Source: JBBSHJ01 sp038253135 (GTDB taxonomy: Bacteria > Actinomycetota > Actinomycetes > Mycobacteriales > QHCD01). Taken from it: DNA of 34,803 bases. The stretch lies in contig JBBSHJ010000028.1 in assembly GCA_038253135.1 (NCBI GenBank), positions 1 through 34,803 of the forward strand, read 5' to 3'. How positions within the stretch are numbered: the first letter of the stretch is position 1; the number at the start of each line of letters is the position of its first letter. The position numbers were made by a program, and so were the translations under genes. Positions 1-7,519 of the stretch are shown in pieces. The notes under the pieces are model-generated. The model was not told where the DNA came from, ran no database searches, and saw nothing but the letters and a program-made list of their open reading frames with translations.

Positions 1-75
1 CATGCGCGGGTGGCGCGCAAGCTCGTGTCAAGGTCGTGCCATCGCCGCGTGAATCAAGTCGGGGCGGCGCACGGT

Positions 76-126
76 ACCGGTCGCCTCAGTACCGGTCGCC
101 TCAGTACCAGTCGCCTCAGTACCAGT
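76..126. repeat. 15-bp tandem repeat at the 3' end of the small membrane protein gene
   Basis: Units accggtcgcctcagt at 76-90 and 91-105, a one-base variant at 106-120, and a partial copy from 121. On the minus strand each unit carries the codons for Tyr and a stop. The period is a multiple of three, so the frame beyond the stop repeats (W/R)-Y-stop-G-D several times. Confidence 0.85.
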
Positions 127-271
127 AGCGGCGCCCGCCGATCTCCCGACCGACGGCGCCCGATACGACGAGGGCAGCACCGATCACCAGCACGATGATG
201 CCGATGATCCAAAGGATCGCAATCTTCGCAAAAAACCCGATGAGCAGGAGCACGACTCCCAGGATGATCAT
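116..271 (-). CDS. Small two-helix membrane protein, DUF6131-like
   Basis: The 51-aa product is almost entirely hydrophobic: one segment spans about residues 1-15 (MIILGVVLLLIGFF), a second about 19-39, and a short tail reads GREIGGRRYWY. This is the architecture of the small actinobacterial DUF6131-type membrane proteins, whose role is unknown. ATG at 271 follows a GAGAGG ribosome site at good spacing. The stop (116-118) falls inside a 15-bp tandem repeat, so the last codons are duplicated beyond the stop. It is transcribed away from the phospholipase D gene and probably stands alone. Family assignment is from memory of the sequence pattern; that it is a real membrane protein is well supported. 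Confidence 0.7.
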   Translation of the reverse strand: MIILGVVLLLIGFFAKIAILWIIGIIVLVIGAALVVSGAVGREIGGRRYWY

Positions 272-560
272 TTCTACCTCTCACAGCTCAGCGACACGTG
301 AATGACTACACTAGAGTTTCCCATGTGCGATGACTCCAAACGGTCGTCCGCGTCGGCCGGCCGGGATCGGCAACGGGACAAACCCGCCGCGCAAGCACGT
401 GAACGGCACATATCGTCGAAGCCCTGCCCGTGCACGCGCCGGCAGTCGCGGTCGGGCCGCCAGGTCCCCGAGCCAAGCGATACGCTGCCTCGGCAACGTC
501 TGCCGAGAGCCGGAGGGTCCGGCGACGACAGCCGGCGGGCCCTCGAGGAAGTGCTGGTTC
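272..560. other. Intergenic region between divergent genes
   Basis: This stretch separates the small membrane protein (minus) from the phospholipase D gene (plus) and must hold both promoters. Open frames cross it, but none has a ribosome site or a recognisable product. On the minus strand TAGTGT lies near 310-320 and could be a -10 element for the small gene, without a convincing -35. I see nothing else. Confidence 0.4.
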
Positions 561-2159
561 ATGTCATTGTCACGGTGGTTCCTCACACCGCACGAACGTC
601 GTAACCCGCACACATCCATTGACGCGCGCCATTCCGATGCGGCGTGGACGAGTGGAAACGACGTACGCCCGCTCATCCACGGCGCCGTCTATTTCGCCGA
701 GCTCTTGCGTTGTGTGCAGGAAATGCGGGCCGATGACGTCCTGATGTTCACCGACTGGCGCGGCGATCCCGACCAGTTGCTTGCCGGGCCGGACACCGCG
801 GTCTCGCGGGTTTTCTGCGAGGCGGCGCAGCGCGGGGTGATCGTCAAAGGATTGGTATGGCGCTCACACCTCGACCGATTCGCTTTCAGCGAGCAGGAAA
901 ACCGGCATCTCGGCGAAGAAATCGAAGCGGCCGGCGGCGAGTGCCTGCGCGACATGCGGGTGCGGCTGGGTGGCTCGCACCACCAGAAATACGTGATTCT
1001 GCGGCACCCAGACCATCCTGAGCGGGACGTGGCCTTCGCGGGCGGGATCGACCTGTGCCATAGCCGCAGAGACACCGCCGAGCACCACGGCGACCGGCAG
1101 CGCCAGCCGATGGCCGACGTGTACGGCGCCCGGCCGCCGTGGCATGACGCCCAGCTCGCGATCCGCGGCCCGGCGGTCGGGGACATCGAGGCGTCCTTCC
1201 GCGAGCGATGGACCGACCCGACGCCACTGACCCGCAACCCGTTCGACCGCCTGATGGATCTGGTGCGGAGCGAGGACGACACCCCCGACGCGTTGCCGGT
1301 CCGCCTGCCGGACCCTCCCGTATGCGGGCCGCACGCCGTACAGGTCATGCGGACCTATCCGCGCCGGCACGCCGGCTATCCCTTCGCGCCGGACGGTGAG
1401 CGCAGCGTCGCCCATGCCTACCAGAAGGTGATCGGAAACGCGCACCGCCTGATTTACGTGGAAGATCAGTATTTCTGGTCCGGCGACGTCGCACATAACT
1501 TCGCCGATGCCCTCGCGGCAAATCGCGACCTTCGGCTGATTGTCGTCATTCCGCGCTACCCCGATCAAGGCGGTCGGGTGAGCCGGCCACCGAATCTCGT
1601 CGGCCGGAAGCAGGCACTGCAGGCCGTTCATGCGGTGGCACCGGACCGCGCGGCCGTGTACGGCATCGAGAATCACGCGGGCGTTCCCGTTTATGTCCAC
1701 GCCAAGGTCTGCGTCGTCGACGACGTCTGGTCCTCGATCGGGTCGGACAACGTCAATCTGCGGTCGTGGACCTATGACTCGGAGCTGGCGTGTGCGGTGA
1801 TCGACGACACTCGTGATCCTCGGGAACCGTCGGTCATGGACCGTTTCGGTGATGGCGCGCGGCGGTTCGCCCGCGACCTGAGGCTCGAGCTGGCGCGCGA
1901 GCACCTCGACCGAGCCGACGGAGACGACGCGGACCTGCTCGATCCGATCTCCGCCTTCGATCAGTTCCGGGCGTCGGCCCAGCGGCTGCAGGCGTGGTAC
2001 GACGGCGGCCGGCGTGGCATCCGCCCGGCCGGGCGGCTCCGGCCCTACGTCCTGGAGCCGTTCCCCCGCCGGACCCTCGCCTGGGCCACCCCGTTGTACC
2101 GCGCGCTCTACGACCCCGACGGCCGCTCCCGCAAGATGCGCCGCCGGCACACGTTCTGA
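561..2159 (+). CDS. Phospholipase D family protein with two HKD motifs
   Basis: The 532-aa protein hydrolyses or transfers phosphodiester bonds of phospholipids or related substrates, by homology with the PLD superfamily. Two catalytic half-sites are visible: HHQK at residues 140-143 followed by GGIDL near 161, and HAKVCVVD at 380-387 followed by GSDNVN at 394-399. The second is a textbook HxKx4D motif. The first has Arg where the Asp of HxKx4D would be, as some PLD family members do. No signal peptide or membrane segment is evident, so a cytoplasmic or membrane-surface place is likely. ATG at 561 was chosen because GAGGAA lies upstream at suitable spacing; the frame is open further upstream, but that part (basic, low complexity) does not look like protein. 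A truncated GNAT frame follows the stop immediately in the same frame. Confidence 0.85.
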   Translation: MSLSRWFLTPHERRNPHTSIDARHSDAAWTSGNDVRPLIHGAVYFAELLRCVQEMRADDVLMFTDWRGDPDQLLAGPDTAVSRVFCEAAQRGVIVKGLVWRSHLDRFAFSEQENRHLGEEIEAAGGECLRDMRVRLGGSHHQKYVILRHPDHPERDVAFAGGIDLCHSRRDTAEHHGDRQRQPMADVYGARPPWHDAQLAIRGPAVGDIEASFRERWTDPTPLTRNPFDRLMDLVRSEDDTPDALPVRLPDPPVCGPHAVQVMRTYPRRHAGYPFAPDGERSVAHAYQKVIGNAHRLIYVEDQYFWSGDVAHNFADALAANRDLRLIVVIPRYPDQGGRVSRPPNLVGRKQALQAVHAVAPDRAAVYGIENHAGVPVYVHAKVCVVDDVWSSIGSDNVNLRSWTYDSELACAVIDDTRDPREPSVMDRFGDGARRFARDLRLELAREHLDRADGDDADLLDPISAFDQFRASAQRLQAWYDGGRRGIRPAGRLRPYVLEPFPRRTLAWATPLYRALYDPDGRSRKMRRRHTF

Positions 2160-2486
2160 GGTGTCCGCCGCCCCATCGGCTGGAACGAGACCCGCTGGTT
2201 TGGAACGCCTTGTTGGACTGTCGGGATCACGCTGATGCCCGCCGCGCGCGGCCAGGGCTGCGGTACGGAGGCGCAGCGCCAGTTGGTCCACTACCTTTTT
2301 GCGAGCACGCTCTTCAATCGCATCGAGGCGCACACCGAGGTCGACAACAATGCCGAGCAGCGGGCCCTTGAGCGGGCCGGTTTCATTCGCGAGGGAGTGA
2401 TCCGGGGCACCTGCTGGCGCATGGGGAAATGGCGAGACGGCGTCTTGTACGCCGCGATTCGTGCCGACCACGAGGGCGAATGGTGA
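2160..2486 (+). pseudogene. C-terminal remnant of a RimJ/RimL-type GNAT acetyltransferase
   Basis: Directly after the phospholipase D stop, and in the same frame, the translation reads as the second half of a GNAT N-acetyltransferase. It has IGW, WTVGITL, the acetyl-CoA loop RGQGCGT, then RIEAHTEVDNNAEQRALE and AGFIREGVIRG, ending at 2486. About 108 codons remain of a usual 170-190. The first in-frame ATG (2235) lies inside the conserved fold, between the beta strand and the CoA loop, so no intact protein can start here. The N-terminal half is absent. The most likely reading is a deletion that brought the end of the PLD gene against the middle of a GNAT gene. A shortened but translated peptide from 2235 is possible but would lack half the fold. 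Confidence 0.75.
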
Positions 2487-2792
2487 GCTGGTCCCGGTGG
2501 GTAGGAGATCAGTCGAACGGTCCGCGTCGCGAAGCGCGGTGAGGATCGGGCCCGCGTGCGGCGTACAGCGTCCGTAAACGCGTCCAGGGCTGCGTCCGGA
2601 TCGGCGGGCAGTATCGCGCCGGCGCCGGTCTCGGTCAGGACGCTCGCCGTCGCGGTCGGCGCGATGGCGAGCGAGATCCGGTCGGCCACGCGGGCTGCGA
2701 CCGCGAGGATCTTCGGCCCGGCCGCCGCGACGGTGCTCGGCACGCGCGGCGTCACGCCGGCGCATGCGGAGCGGCACCGATACCGTGACGCG
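2487..2792 (-). pseudogene. Possible remnant of an LLM-class flavin/F420 oxidoreductase
   Basis: This 306-bp gap has no intact gene. On the minus strand the frame reads AAAGPKILAVAARVADRISL and then GAGAILPADPDAALDAF. The first phrase resembles the segment of luciferase-like (F420- or FMN-dependent) oxidoreductases that ends in a GADPER-like motif. Composition in this frame is protein-like. There is no start codon or ribosome site that would make an intact gene, and the frame runs into the peptidase gene on one side and the GNAT remnant on the other. The family guess is weak. Confidence 0.28.
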
Positions 2793-4127
2793 ATGACCGC
2801 GATCATTGCCGACGCCGTACGCCGGATGCTCCCGCAGGTGCTGACCGATCTGAAGGATCTGGTCGCGATCCCGTCGGTGAGCGCCGACCCGGCGCACCTG
2901 TCGGACGTGCGGCGCAGCGCGGACAAGACGGCCGAGCTCTTCCGGCAGTCCGGCTTCGACGACGTACGCATCGTGCGCGAGGGCGCGGGAATGCCGGCGG
3001 TGATCGCCCGCAGACCGGCACCCGACGGCCGGCCCACCGTGCTGCTCTATGCCCATCACGACGTCCAACCGACCGGCGACGTCGCGGCGTGGACGAGCCC
3101 GCCGTTCGAGGCGACCGAGCGGGGCGAGCGGCTCTTCGGCCGCGGCAGCGCCGATGACAAGGCTGGCATCGCCGCCCATCTGGCCGCCGTCCGGGCGCAC
3201 GGCGACGACCTGCCGGTCGGTGTCACCGTCTTCGTCGAGGGCGAGGAGGAGGTCGGCTCCCCGACCATCGAGACCGTGCTGGCCACGCACCGAGACCTGC
3301 TGCGGGCCGACGTCATCGTGATCGCCGATTCCGGCAACTGGGACATCGGCCGGCCCAGCCTGACCACGACGCTGCGCGGCCTCGCCGACTGCACGGTCGA
3401 GGTCCGCACGCTCGATCACGCTGTGCACTCGGGGATGTTCGGCGGTGCCGCCCCCGACGCGCTGACGTCGTTGTGCCGGCTGCTCGCCACCCTGCACCAC
3501 GACAACGGCGACGTCGCGGTCCAGGGGATCAGCACCGCGACCGCGGCGGAGCTGGACTACCCGGTCGACCGCTTCCGTGCGGAGTCGGGGCTGCTCGACG
3601 GGGTCGACATCATCGGCACCGGATCGATCGTCGAGCAGACCTGGGCGAGGCCGGCGGTCTCCGTGCTCGCCATCGACAGCACCCGCGTCGCGGACGCCTC
3701 CAACACGTTGATTCCCTCGGCCAGGGCGAAGGTCAGCCTCCGGGTGCCGCCTGGTCAGGACGCGCATCAGGCGCTGGCCCGGCTGACCGAGCACCTGCAG
3801 TCGCACGCGCCGTGGGGCGCGCGGGTCTCGGTGTCCGACGGAGAGGTCGGCGGCGCCTACGCGATCGACGCGAGTGGCCCGGCGTACGACGCCTTCCGCG
3901 CCGCCTGCGAGCAGGCGTGGGGCGTGCCCTGCATCGACATCGGCGTCGGCGGGTCGATTCCCTTCATCGCCGTTTTCGCCGAGCTCTTTCCTGCCGCCTC
4001 GATCCTGGTCACCGGCATCGAGGATCCCGACACCCGGGCCCACGGGATCGACGAGGGCCTGCACCTCGGGGAGTTCGAGAAGGTCTGCCTCGCCGAGGCG
4101 CTGCTGCTGGACAAGCTCGGCGGCTGA
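2793..4127 (+). CDS. M20 family dipeptidase/metallopeptidase
   Basis: The 444-aa protein is a cytoplasmic two-metal peptidase of the M20 (ArgE/DapE/carnosinase-like) family that probably cleaves dipeptides. The metal ligands are all in place: AHHDVQP at residues 87-93, GRGSADDKAG with the bridging Asp at about 121, the catalytic and ligand Glu pair in EGEEEVGSP (about 149-157), IADSGNW (about 178-184) and the C-terminal His of AHGIDEG near 417. The lid domain with AVHSGMFGGAAPD lies between. Length matches the family. ATG at 2793 fits where the family starts; upstream codons in the frame do not look like protein. The substrate cannot be told from sequence. It is convergent with the L,D-transpeptidase gene, with only 18 bp between the two stops. 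Confidence 0.9.
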   Translation: MTAIIADAVRRMLPQVLTDLKDLVAIPSVSADPAHLSDVRRSADKTAELFRQSGFDDVRIVREGAGMPAVIARRPAPDGRPTVLLYAHHDVQPTGDVAAWTSPPFEATERGERLFGRGSADDKAGIAAHLAAVRAHGDDLPVGVTVFVEGEEEVGSPTIETVLATHRDLLRADVIVIADSGNWDIGRPSLTTTLRGLADCTVEVRTLDHAVHSGMFGGAAPDALTSLCRLLATLHHDNGDVAVQGISTATAAELDYPVDRFRAESGLLDGVDIIGTGSIVEQTWARPAVSVLAIDSTRVADASNTLIPSARAKVSLRVPPGQDAHQALARLTEHLQSHAPWGARVSVSDGEVGGAYAIDASGPAYDAFRAACEQAWGVPCIDIGVGGSIPFIAVFAELFPAASILVTGIEDPDTRAHGIDEGLHLGEFEKVCLAEALLLDKLGG

Positions 4128-4145
4128 TCGGGCCGGACGCGGCCC

Positions 4146-5213
4146 TCACGGTCCGAGCCGGCCGCCCAGCCGGTACGCCGACCAGCTGACGTTCCAGTCG
4201 CCGAAGCCGTCCCACACCGGCAGCACGTGCGAGGTGCCGGTATTGATCCAGGTGACGGGGTCACCGATCTGCGCCCAGCGGTAGTACCACTTCGCATCCG
4301 CGGGAGCCATGTTCGTGCATCCGTGCGAGAGGTTGGTCTGGCCGAGTTCGTGGTTCCAGTAGGCGTCGTGCAGGAACTCGCCGTCGTAGGTGAGGCGGAC
4401 CGACCAGGGCACCTCGATGTGGTAGTAAGGCTCCCCGGGTGAGTTGACCATGAGCTGCGGATTGGCCTTTGCCAGGACAACCGCGGTGCCGAGGTAGGTC
4501 GGCGTCCTCGCTGCACCGAGCGATATCCTGAAGGTCCGGATCAGCGCGCCGTTCCCGTATACCGACATCTTGTCGACGCCGGGCTTGCCGTCGATCGTCA
4601 CGACGTGGCGGTCTCCGGTCGTGATCGTCAGGGCCACGTTGTTCTGGAAAACCAAGCCAGGTCCGGCCGACAGCCCGGCAATCGGCATATTCACTTTGAT
4701 CGTCGCGTGAGCGGGCCAGTAGCTCCTCGTGCGGTAATGGGCCTCGAGCGCCTGATGCGGTTGCGAAGAACGCTCCCAGTACCACGCGCCGTGAGCGCGG
4801 GTCCCGTTCACCGACACGGTGACCACCTTGTCGAAGACGGTCGCGTCGCTCGGTGCCCGGGAGAAGTAAGCGACAATGGGCATCGCAACGCCGTACGTTT
4901 CACCGTCCCCTTCGAACAGGCTGGCATGCACGGGCTTCCCGGATGCTCGCGTGGGTGCGGCGCTCGGCGCAGGCAGTGCCGATCGGCCGAGGGTGGTCCG
5001 GGGTGTCGAGGCGGTACGCCGTTCGGGCCCCGACGCAGGCGTCCGCGGCCCCGGGACGCGGAGTCGCGGCGGCCGGGTGCTCGCGCCGGACTCGGAAACG
5101 GATCCCACCGGCGCAGACGTCGTGGGGTGGTGGCCCGGAGCTGAGGATGCAGCGGCACACCCCGACAGCAGCGCCCCGGCCGCGCAGACGATGCCGGCGA
5201 TACGAGCGCTCAC
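4146..5213 (-). CDS. Lipoprotein L,D-transpeptidase (YkuD domain)
   Basis: The 355-aa enzyme forms 3-3 peptidoglycan cross-links or anchors proteins, acting outside the membrane. The N-terminus is a lipoprotein signal with lipobox LSGC (Cys19). A Pro/Ser/Thr-rich spacer covers about residues 20-95, then an Ig-like domain (about 100-175) and the catalytic domain, with His of HDAYWNHELG and the nucleophile Cys about 299 in SHGCTNM. The layout matches mycobacterial LdtMt2-type enzymes. The GTG start at 5213 overlaps the gatD stop (GTGA), which supports this start and suggests translational coupling. It is the last gene of an operon with murT and gatD; amidated stem peptides made by MurT/GatD are natural substrates for cross-linking enzymes. 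Confidence 0.92.
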   Translation of the reverse strand: MSARIAGIVCAAGALLSGCAAASSAPGHHPTTSAPVGSVSESGASTRPPRLRVPGPRTPASGPERRTASTPRTTLGRSALPAPSAAPTRASGKPVHASLFEGDGETYGVAMPIVAYFSRAPSDATVFDKVVTVSVNGTRAHGAWYWERSSQPHQALEAHYRTRSYWPAHATIKVNMPIAGLSAGPGLVFQNNVALTITTGDRHVVTIDGKPGVDKMSVYGNGALIRTFRISLGAARTPTYLGTAVVLAKANPQLMVNSPGEPYYHIEVPWSVRLTYDGEFLHDAYWNHELGQTNLSHGCTNMAPADAKWYYRWAQIGDPVTWINTGTSHVLPVWDGFGDWNVSWSAYRLGGRLGP

Positions 5214-6013
5214 GCCCTCATCCCGCGAGCCGGTACGCCGGGATTGTTCCAGCGGCGCAGTTGCAGGCGCCCGCCCAGCCGCCGACGGGCACGGGCCTCG
5301 CGGTGGGCCGCTGCGATGACGCCGGCGCGCAACGCGGTGATAGATCCGGGGTCGATCGCGGGTAGCGGATGGCCGCACACGCGGGTGAGCATGTGGTCGG
5401 CAAGGGCGGGGTTGCGCGCGAGCACCGGACCGTGGAGGTAGGTGGCGACGATGCGCCCGGAGACCGCGCCGTCGGTACCGTCGCCGTTTCCGGTCCCGAT
5501 GCTGACCCGTGCCAGCGGACGGGCCGACGGACCGCGCACGGTGCGGCCGCGGTGGTTCTCGAAGCCGGTGAGGACCCCGTCGGCGAGCCCGAGATCGGCA
5601 TCGCAGCGGGCGAGGACCTCGCCGATCGAGCGTCGCTGGCCGGGATGGCTGGTGATGTCCAGCAGGCCGAGGCCGGCGCGCCGCCGGCCCCGCCCGTCGG
5701 ACATGCTGCGCCCGAGGATCTGCAGGCCGGCGCACACCGCCAGGATCGCGGCACCACGGTTGACCGCATCGGCCAGACCGGCGCCGGCCAGCAGCCGGGC
5801 GGCCTCGGCCTCGGCGACGTCCTCGCCGCCGCCGATCACGTAGATGTCACAGCTGCGCGGCAGGATCCGATCCGTCGTCGCGTCGACGATCTCCGCATCT
5901 CCGCCCCGCGCCCGCCAGCGCTCAGCCAGCACGAGGGCGTTGCCGCGATCGCCGTAGGTGCCCAGGAGATCGGGCAGCACGATCGCGATCCGGAGACGCG
6001 ACTCAACCGTCAT
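5210..6013 (-). CDS. gatD: Lipid II isoglutaminyl synthase, glutamine amidotransferase subunit GatD
   Basis: The 267-aa subunit releases ammonia from glutamine and passes it to MurT, which amidates D-Glu of lipid II to D-isoglutamine. It is a class I (CobB/CobQ-like) amidotransferase: the catalytic Cys94 lies in AVCAGLQILG, exactly the position of the nucleophile in characterised pneumococcal GatD, and His194 lies in YLHGPVLARNP. GDRGN near the N-terminus is also typical. ATG at 6013 has GGAGGG just upstream and lies inside the end of murT (11-bp overlap). Its stop overlaps the GTG of the L,D-transpeptidase. Function and partner are clear from family and context. Confidence 0.94.
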   Translation of the reverse strand: MTVESRLRIAIVLPDLLGTYGDRGNALVLAERWRARGGDAEIVDATTDRILPRSCDIYVIGGGEDVAEAEAARLLAGAGLADAVNRGAAILAVCAGLQILGRSMSDGRGRRRAGLGLLDITSHPGQRRSIGEVLARCDADLGLADGVLTGFENHRGRTVRGPSARPLARVSIGTGNGDGTDGAVSGRIVATYLHGPVLARNPALADHMLTRVCGHPLPAIDPGSITALRAGVIAAAHREARARRRLGGRLQLRRWNNPGVPARGMRA

Positions 6014-7361
6014 GACCGCCCTCCCCGAGCCGGCGCCGCAGCCGCGCAAAGCTGGTGTAGTCCGCAATGACCGTCACCGGACCGGCCGGCAGCCGCTGCA
6101 CCGCCGCGAGCGGATCGGGGTGCGTGACGTGGGTGACACCGGCGTAACCCAGGCGGACGCCGAGATCCGCGGCCCGCTGCCCGCACGCGACGACGGTGCG
6201 CCCGGCGAGGCGCTCGAAGCCGACGTCGTACAGCCATGACGTATCCCTTCCGTCGGCCTGTCCCGCGTTGACCGCGATCACGACAGGTGCGTCCTGCTCC
6301 GCGAGCAGATCCAAGGTGGTGGCCCAGCTGGCGGGGTTCTTCGCGAGCAACAGGCGTACGTCGTGCCCGTGCCACCGCACGAGCAGGTAGCGGCCGGCGG
6401 CGTCCCTGATGTCCGCGAGACTGCGGGCGGCCTGGGCGGGCGGTACGCCGAGCGCGTCGGCCGTGACGACCGCCATCGCGGCGTTGGCAAAGTTCACCGC
6501 ACCGGGAAGTCGCAGCGACAGGGGCAGGGGCGCCCCCTCGGAAGGGATCAGCGTCCGCGCATCGGACTGAGCACCCTCTGGCCGCTGCGGCACCGGTGCC
6601 AGCTGCCAGTCCGGCGTCGGGCGCCGAAGTCCGCACCGCCGGCAGGCCCAGTCGGCGCCGGCCGGATCGGCCGTAACGGCCAGCCGGTAGCTGCACAGCG
6701 GGCAGGTGTCCGCGTCGTAGCAGCGGCTGATACCGGCACCGACCCACACCACGCGGGCGAAGGCCTCCGCGATGTAGACCACGTACGGATCGTCGCAATT
6801 GGCGATCAGGGTCAGCCGGGGGCACTCGGCGGCAAGTCGGCGCAGCCGGTCGGCGGTGTGGCGGATCTCGCCGGTCCGATCGAGCTGGTCACGCGACAGG
6901 TTCAGCAGCGCCAGCGCGGCCGGGGAGGTCTGCGCGACGGCCTCTGGCAGGTAGAGCTCGTCGATCTCGGCCACCACATTGCGGGCTGAGGACGTCATCA
7001 GCGCCGTCGTCAGGCCATCGAGCATGTTCGCGCCCGTTGCGTTGGTGGCGACCTCGCCGGCCGTTCTGAGGGCGGCGGCCACCATCGCGGTCGTGGTCGT
7101 CTTGCCGTTGGTGCCCGACACGAGCACGATGCGACGCGCGGCGGCAAGGTCCGTCAGGCATCCGGGCGAGACGACCAGGGCGACCCGCCCGGCGATCATC
7201 TGGCCACCGAAGCCGGCCGCGCGGGAGGCGCGGGCCGCCAGCCGACCGGCCGCGACGGCCGCTCGGGTCAGCCTGCTGCGGCGCGGTGCGCCGACCAGCA
7301 TCGGCGTCGGTGTGTGTGCGAGCGGGTGCGGCCGGCAGCGCCTGACGTCCGTACGGGTCAT
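6003..7361 (-). CDS. murT: Lipid II isoglutaminyl synthase, Mur ligase-like subunit MurT
   Basis: The 452-aa subunit is the ATP-dependent part of the MurT/GatD complex on the cytoplasmic face of the membrane. The P-loop GTNGKTTT is at residues 83-90. A zinc ribbon with Cys220, Cys223, Cys240 and Cys243 (CPLC...CRRC) sits in the middle domain, as in other MurT proteins. The C-terminal DUF1727 domain carries DTSWLYDV, where the Asp is the residue that completes the GatD active site in known complexes. ATG at 7361 has GAGGAGG 9 nt upstream, and the ATG overlaps the stop of a 53-codon ORF (ATGA). The first ~50 residues are basic and variable. Confidence 0.94.
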   Translation of the reverse strand: MTRTDVRRCRPHPLAHTPTPMLVGAPRRSRLTRAAVAAGRLAARASRAAGFGGQMIAGRVALVVSPGCLTDLAAARRIVLVSGTNGKTTTTAMVAAALRTAGEVATNATGANMLDGLTTALMTSSARNVVAEIDELYLPEAVAQTSPAALALLNLSRDQLDRTGEIRHTADRLRRLAAECPRLTLIANCDDPYVVYIAEAFARVVWVGAGISRCYDADTCPLCSYRLAVTADPAGADWACRRCGLRRPTPDWQLAPVPQRPEGAQSDARTLIPSEGAPLPLSLRLPGAVNFANAAMAVVTADALGVPPAQAARSLADIRDAAGRYLLVRWHGHDVRLLLAKNPASWATTLDLLAEQDAPVVIAVNAGQADGRDTSWLYDVGFERLAGRTVVACGQRAADLGVRLGYAGVTHVTHPDPLAAVQRLPAGPVTVIADYTSFARLRRRLGEGGHDG

Positions 7362-7519
7362 CGGTGCAGTCCTCCTCGACCGGTCGCCAGGTCGAGCGAC
7401 GCCCGCACCGCCGCGCGCACCGGCAGGGGCCTCGGTGCGCTTCCGGTGTGGCCTGCGGTCGGCTCCGGTCGGCGCTGCCGCATGTCCAGCGCGCCCCTGC
7501 GCTCGGCGGCGCTATCCAT
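7358..7519 (-). CDS. Candidate 53-aa coupled ORF between the Rieske gene and murT
   Basis: The ATG at 7519 lies inside the last codons of the DoxX-Rieske gene (8-nt overlap), and the TGA at 7358-7360 overlaps the murT ATG as ATGA. The frame therefore fills the gap exactly and would keep ribosomes running between the two genes. The predicted peptide is basic and rich in Arg, Ala, Pro and Gly (start MDSAAERRGALDMRQ), with no membrane segment or known domain. Third positions are mostly G or C, as in real genes here. It could be a genuine small protein, a coupling device, or chance in GC-rich DNA. The murT ribosome site lies within its end. Confidence 0.45.
   Translation of the reverse strand: MDSAAERRGALDMRQRRPEPTAGHTGSAPRPLPVRAAVRASLDLATGRGGLHR

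Noticed and set aside
864..4064. Very long minus-strand open frame of 1066 codons across the phospholipase and peptidase genes
   Set aside because: It is a shadow of two well-supported plus-strand genes; the protein is Arg/Gly/Asp-rich with no domain, as is usual for antisense frames in GC-rich DNA.
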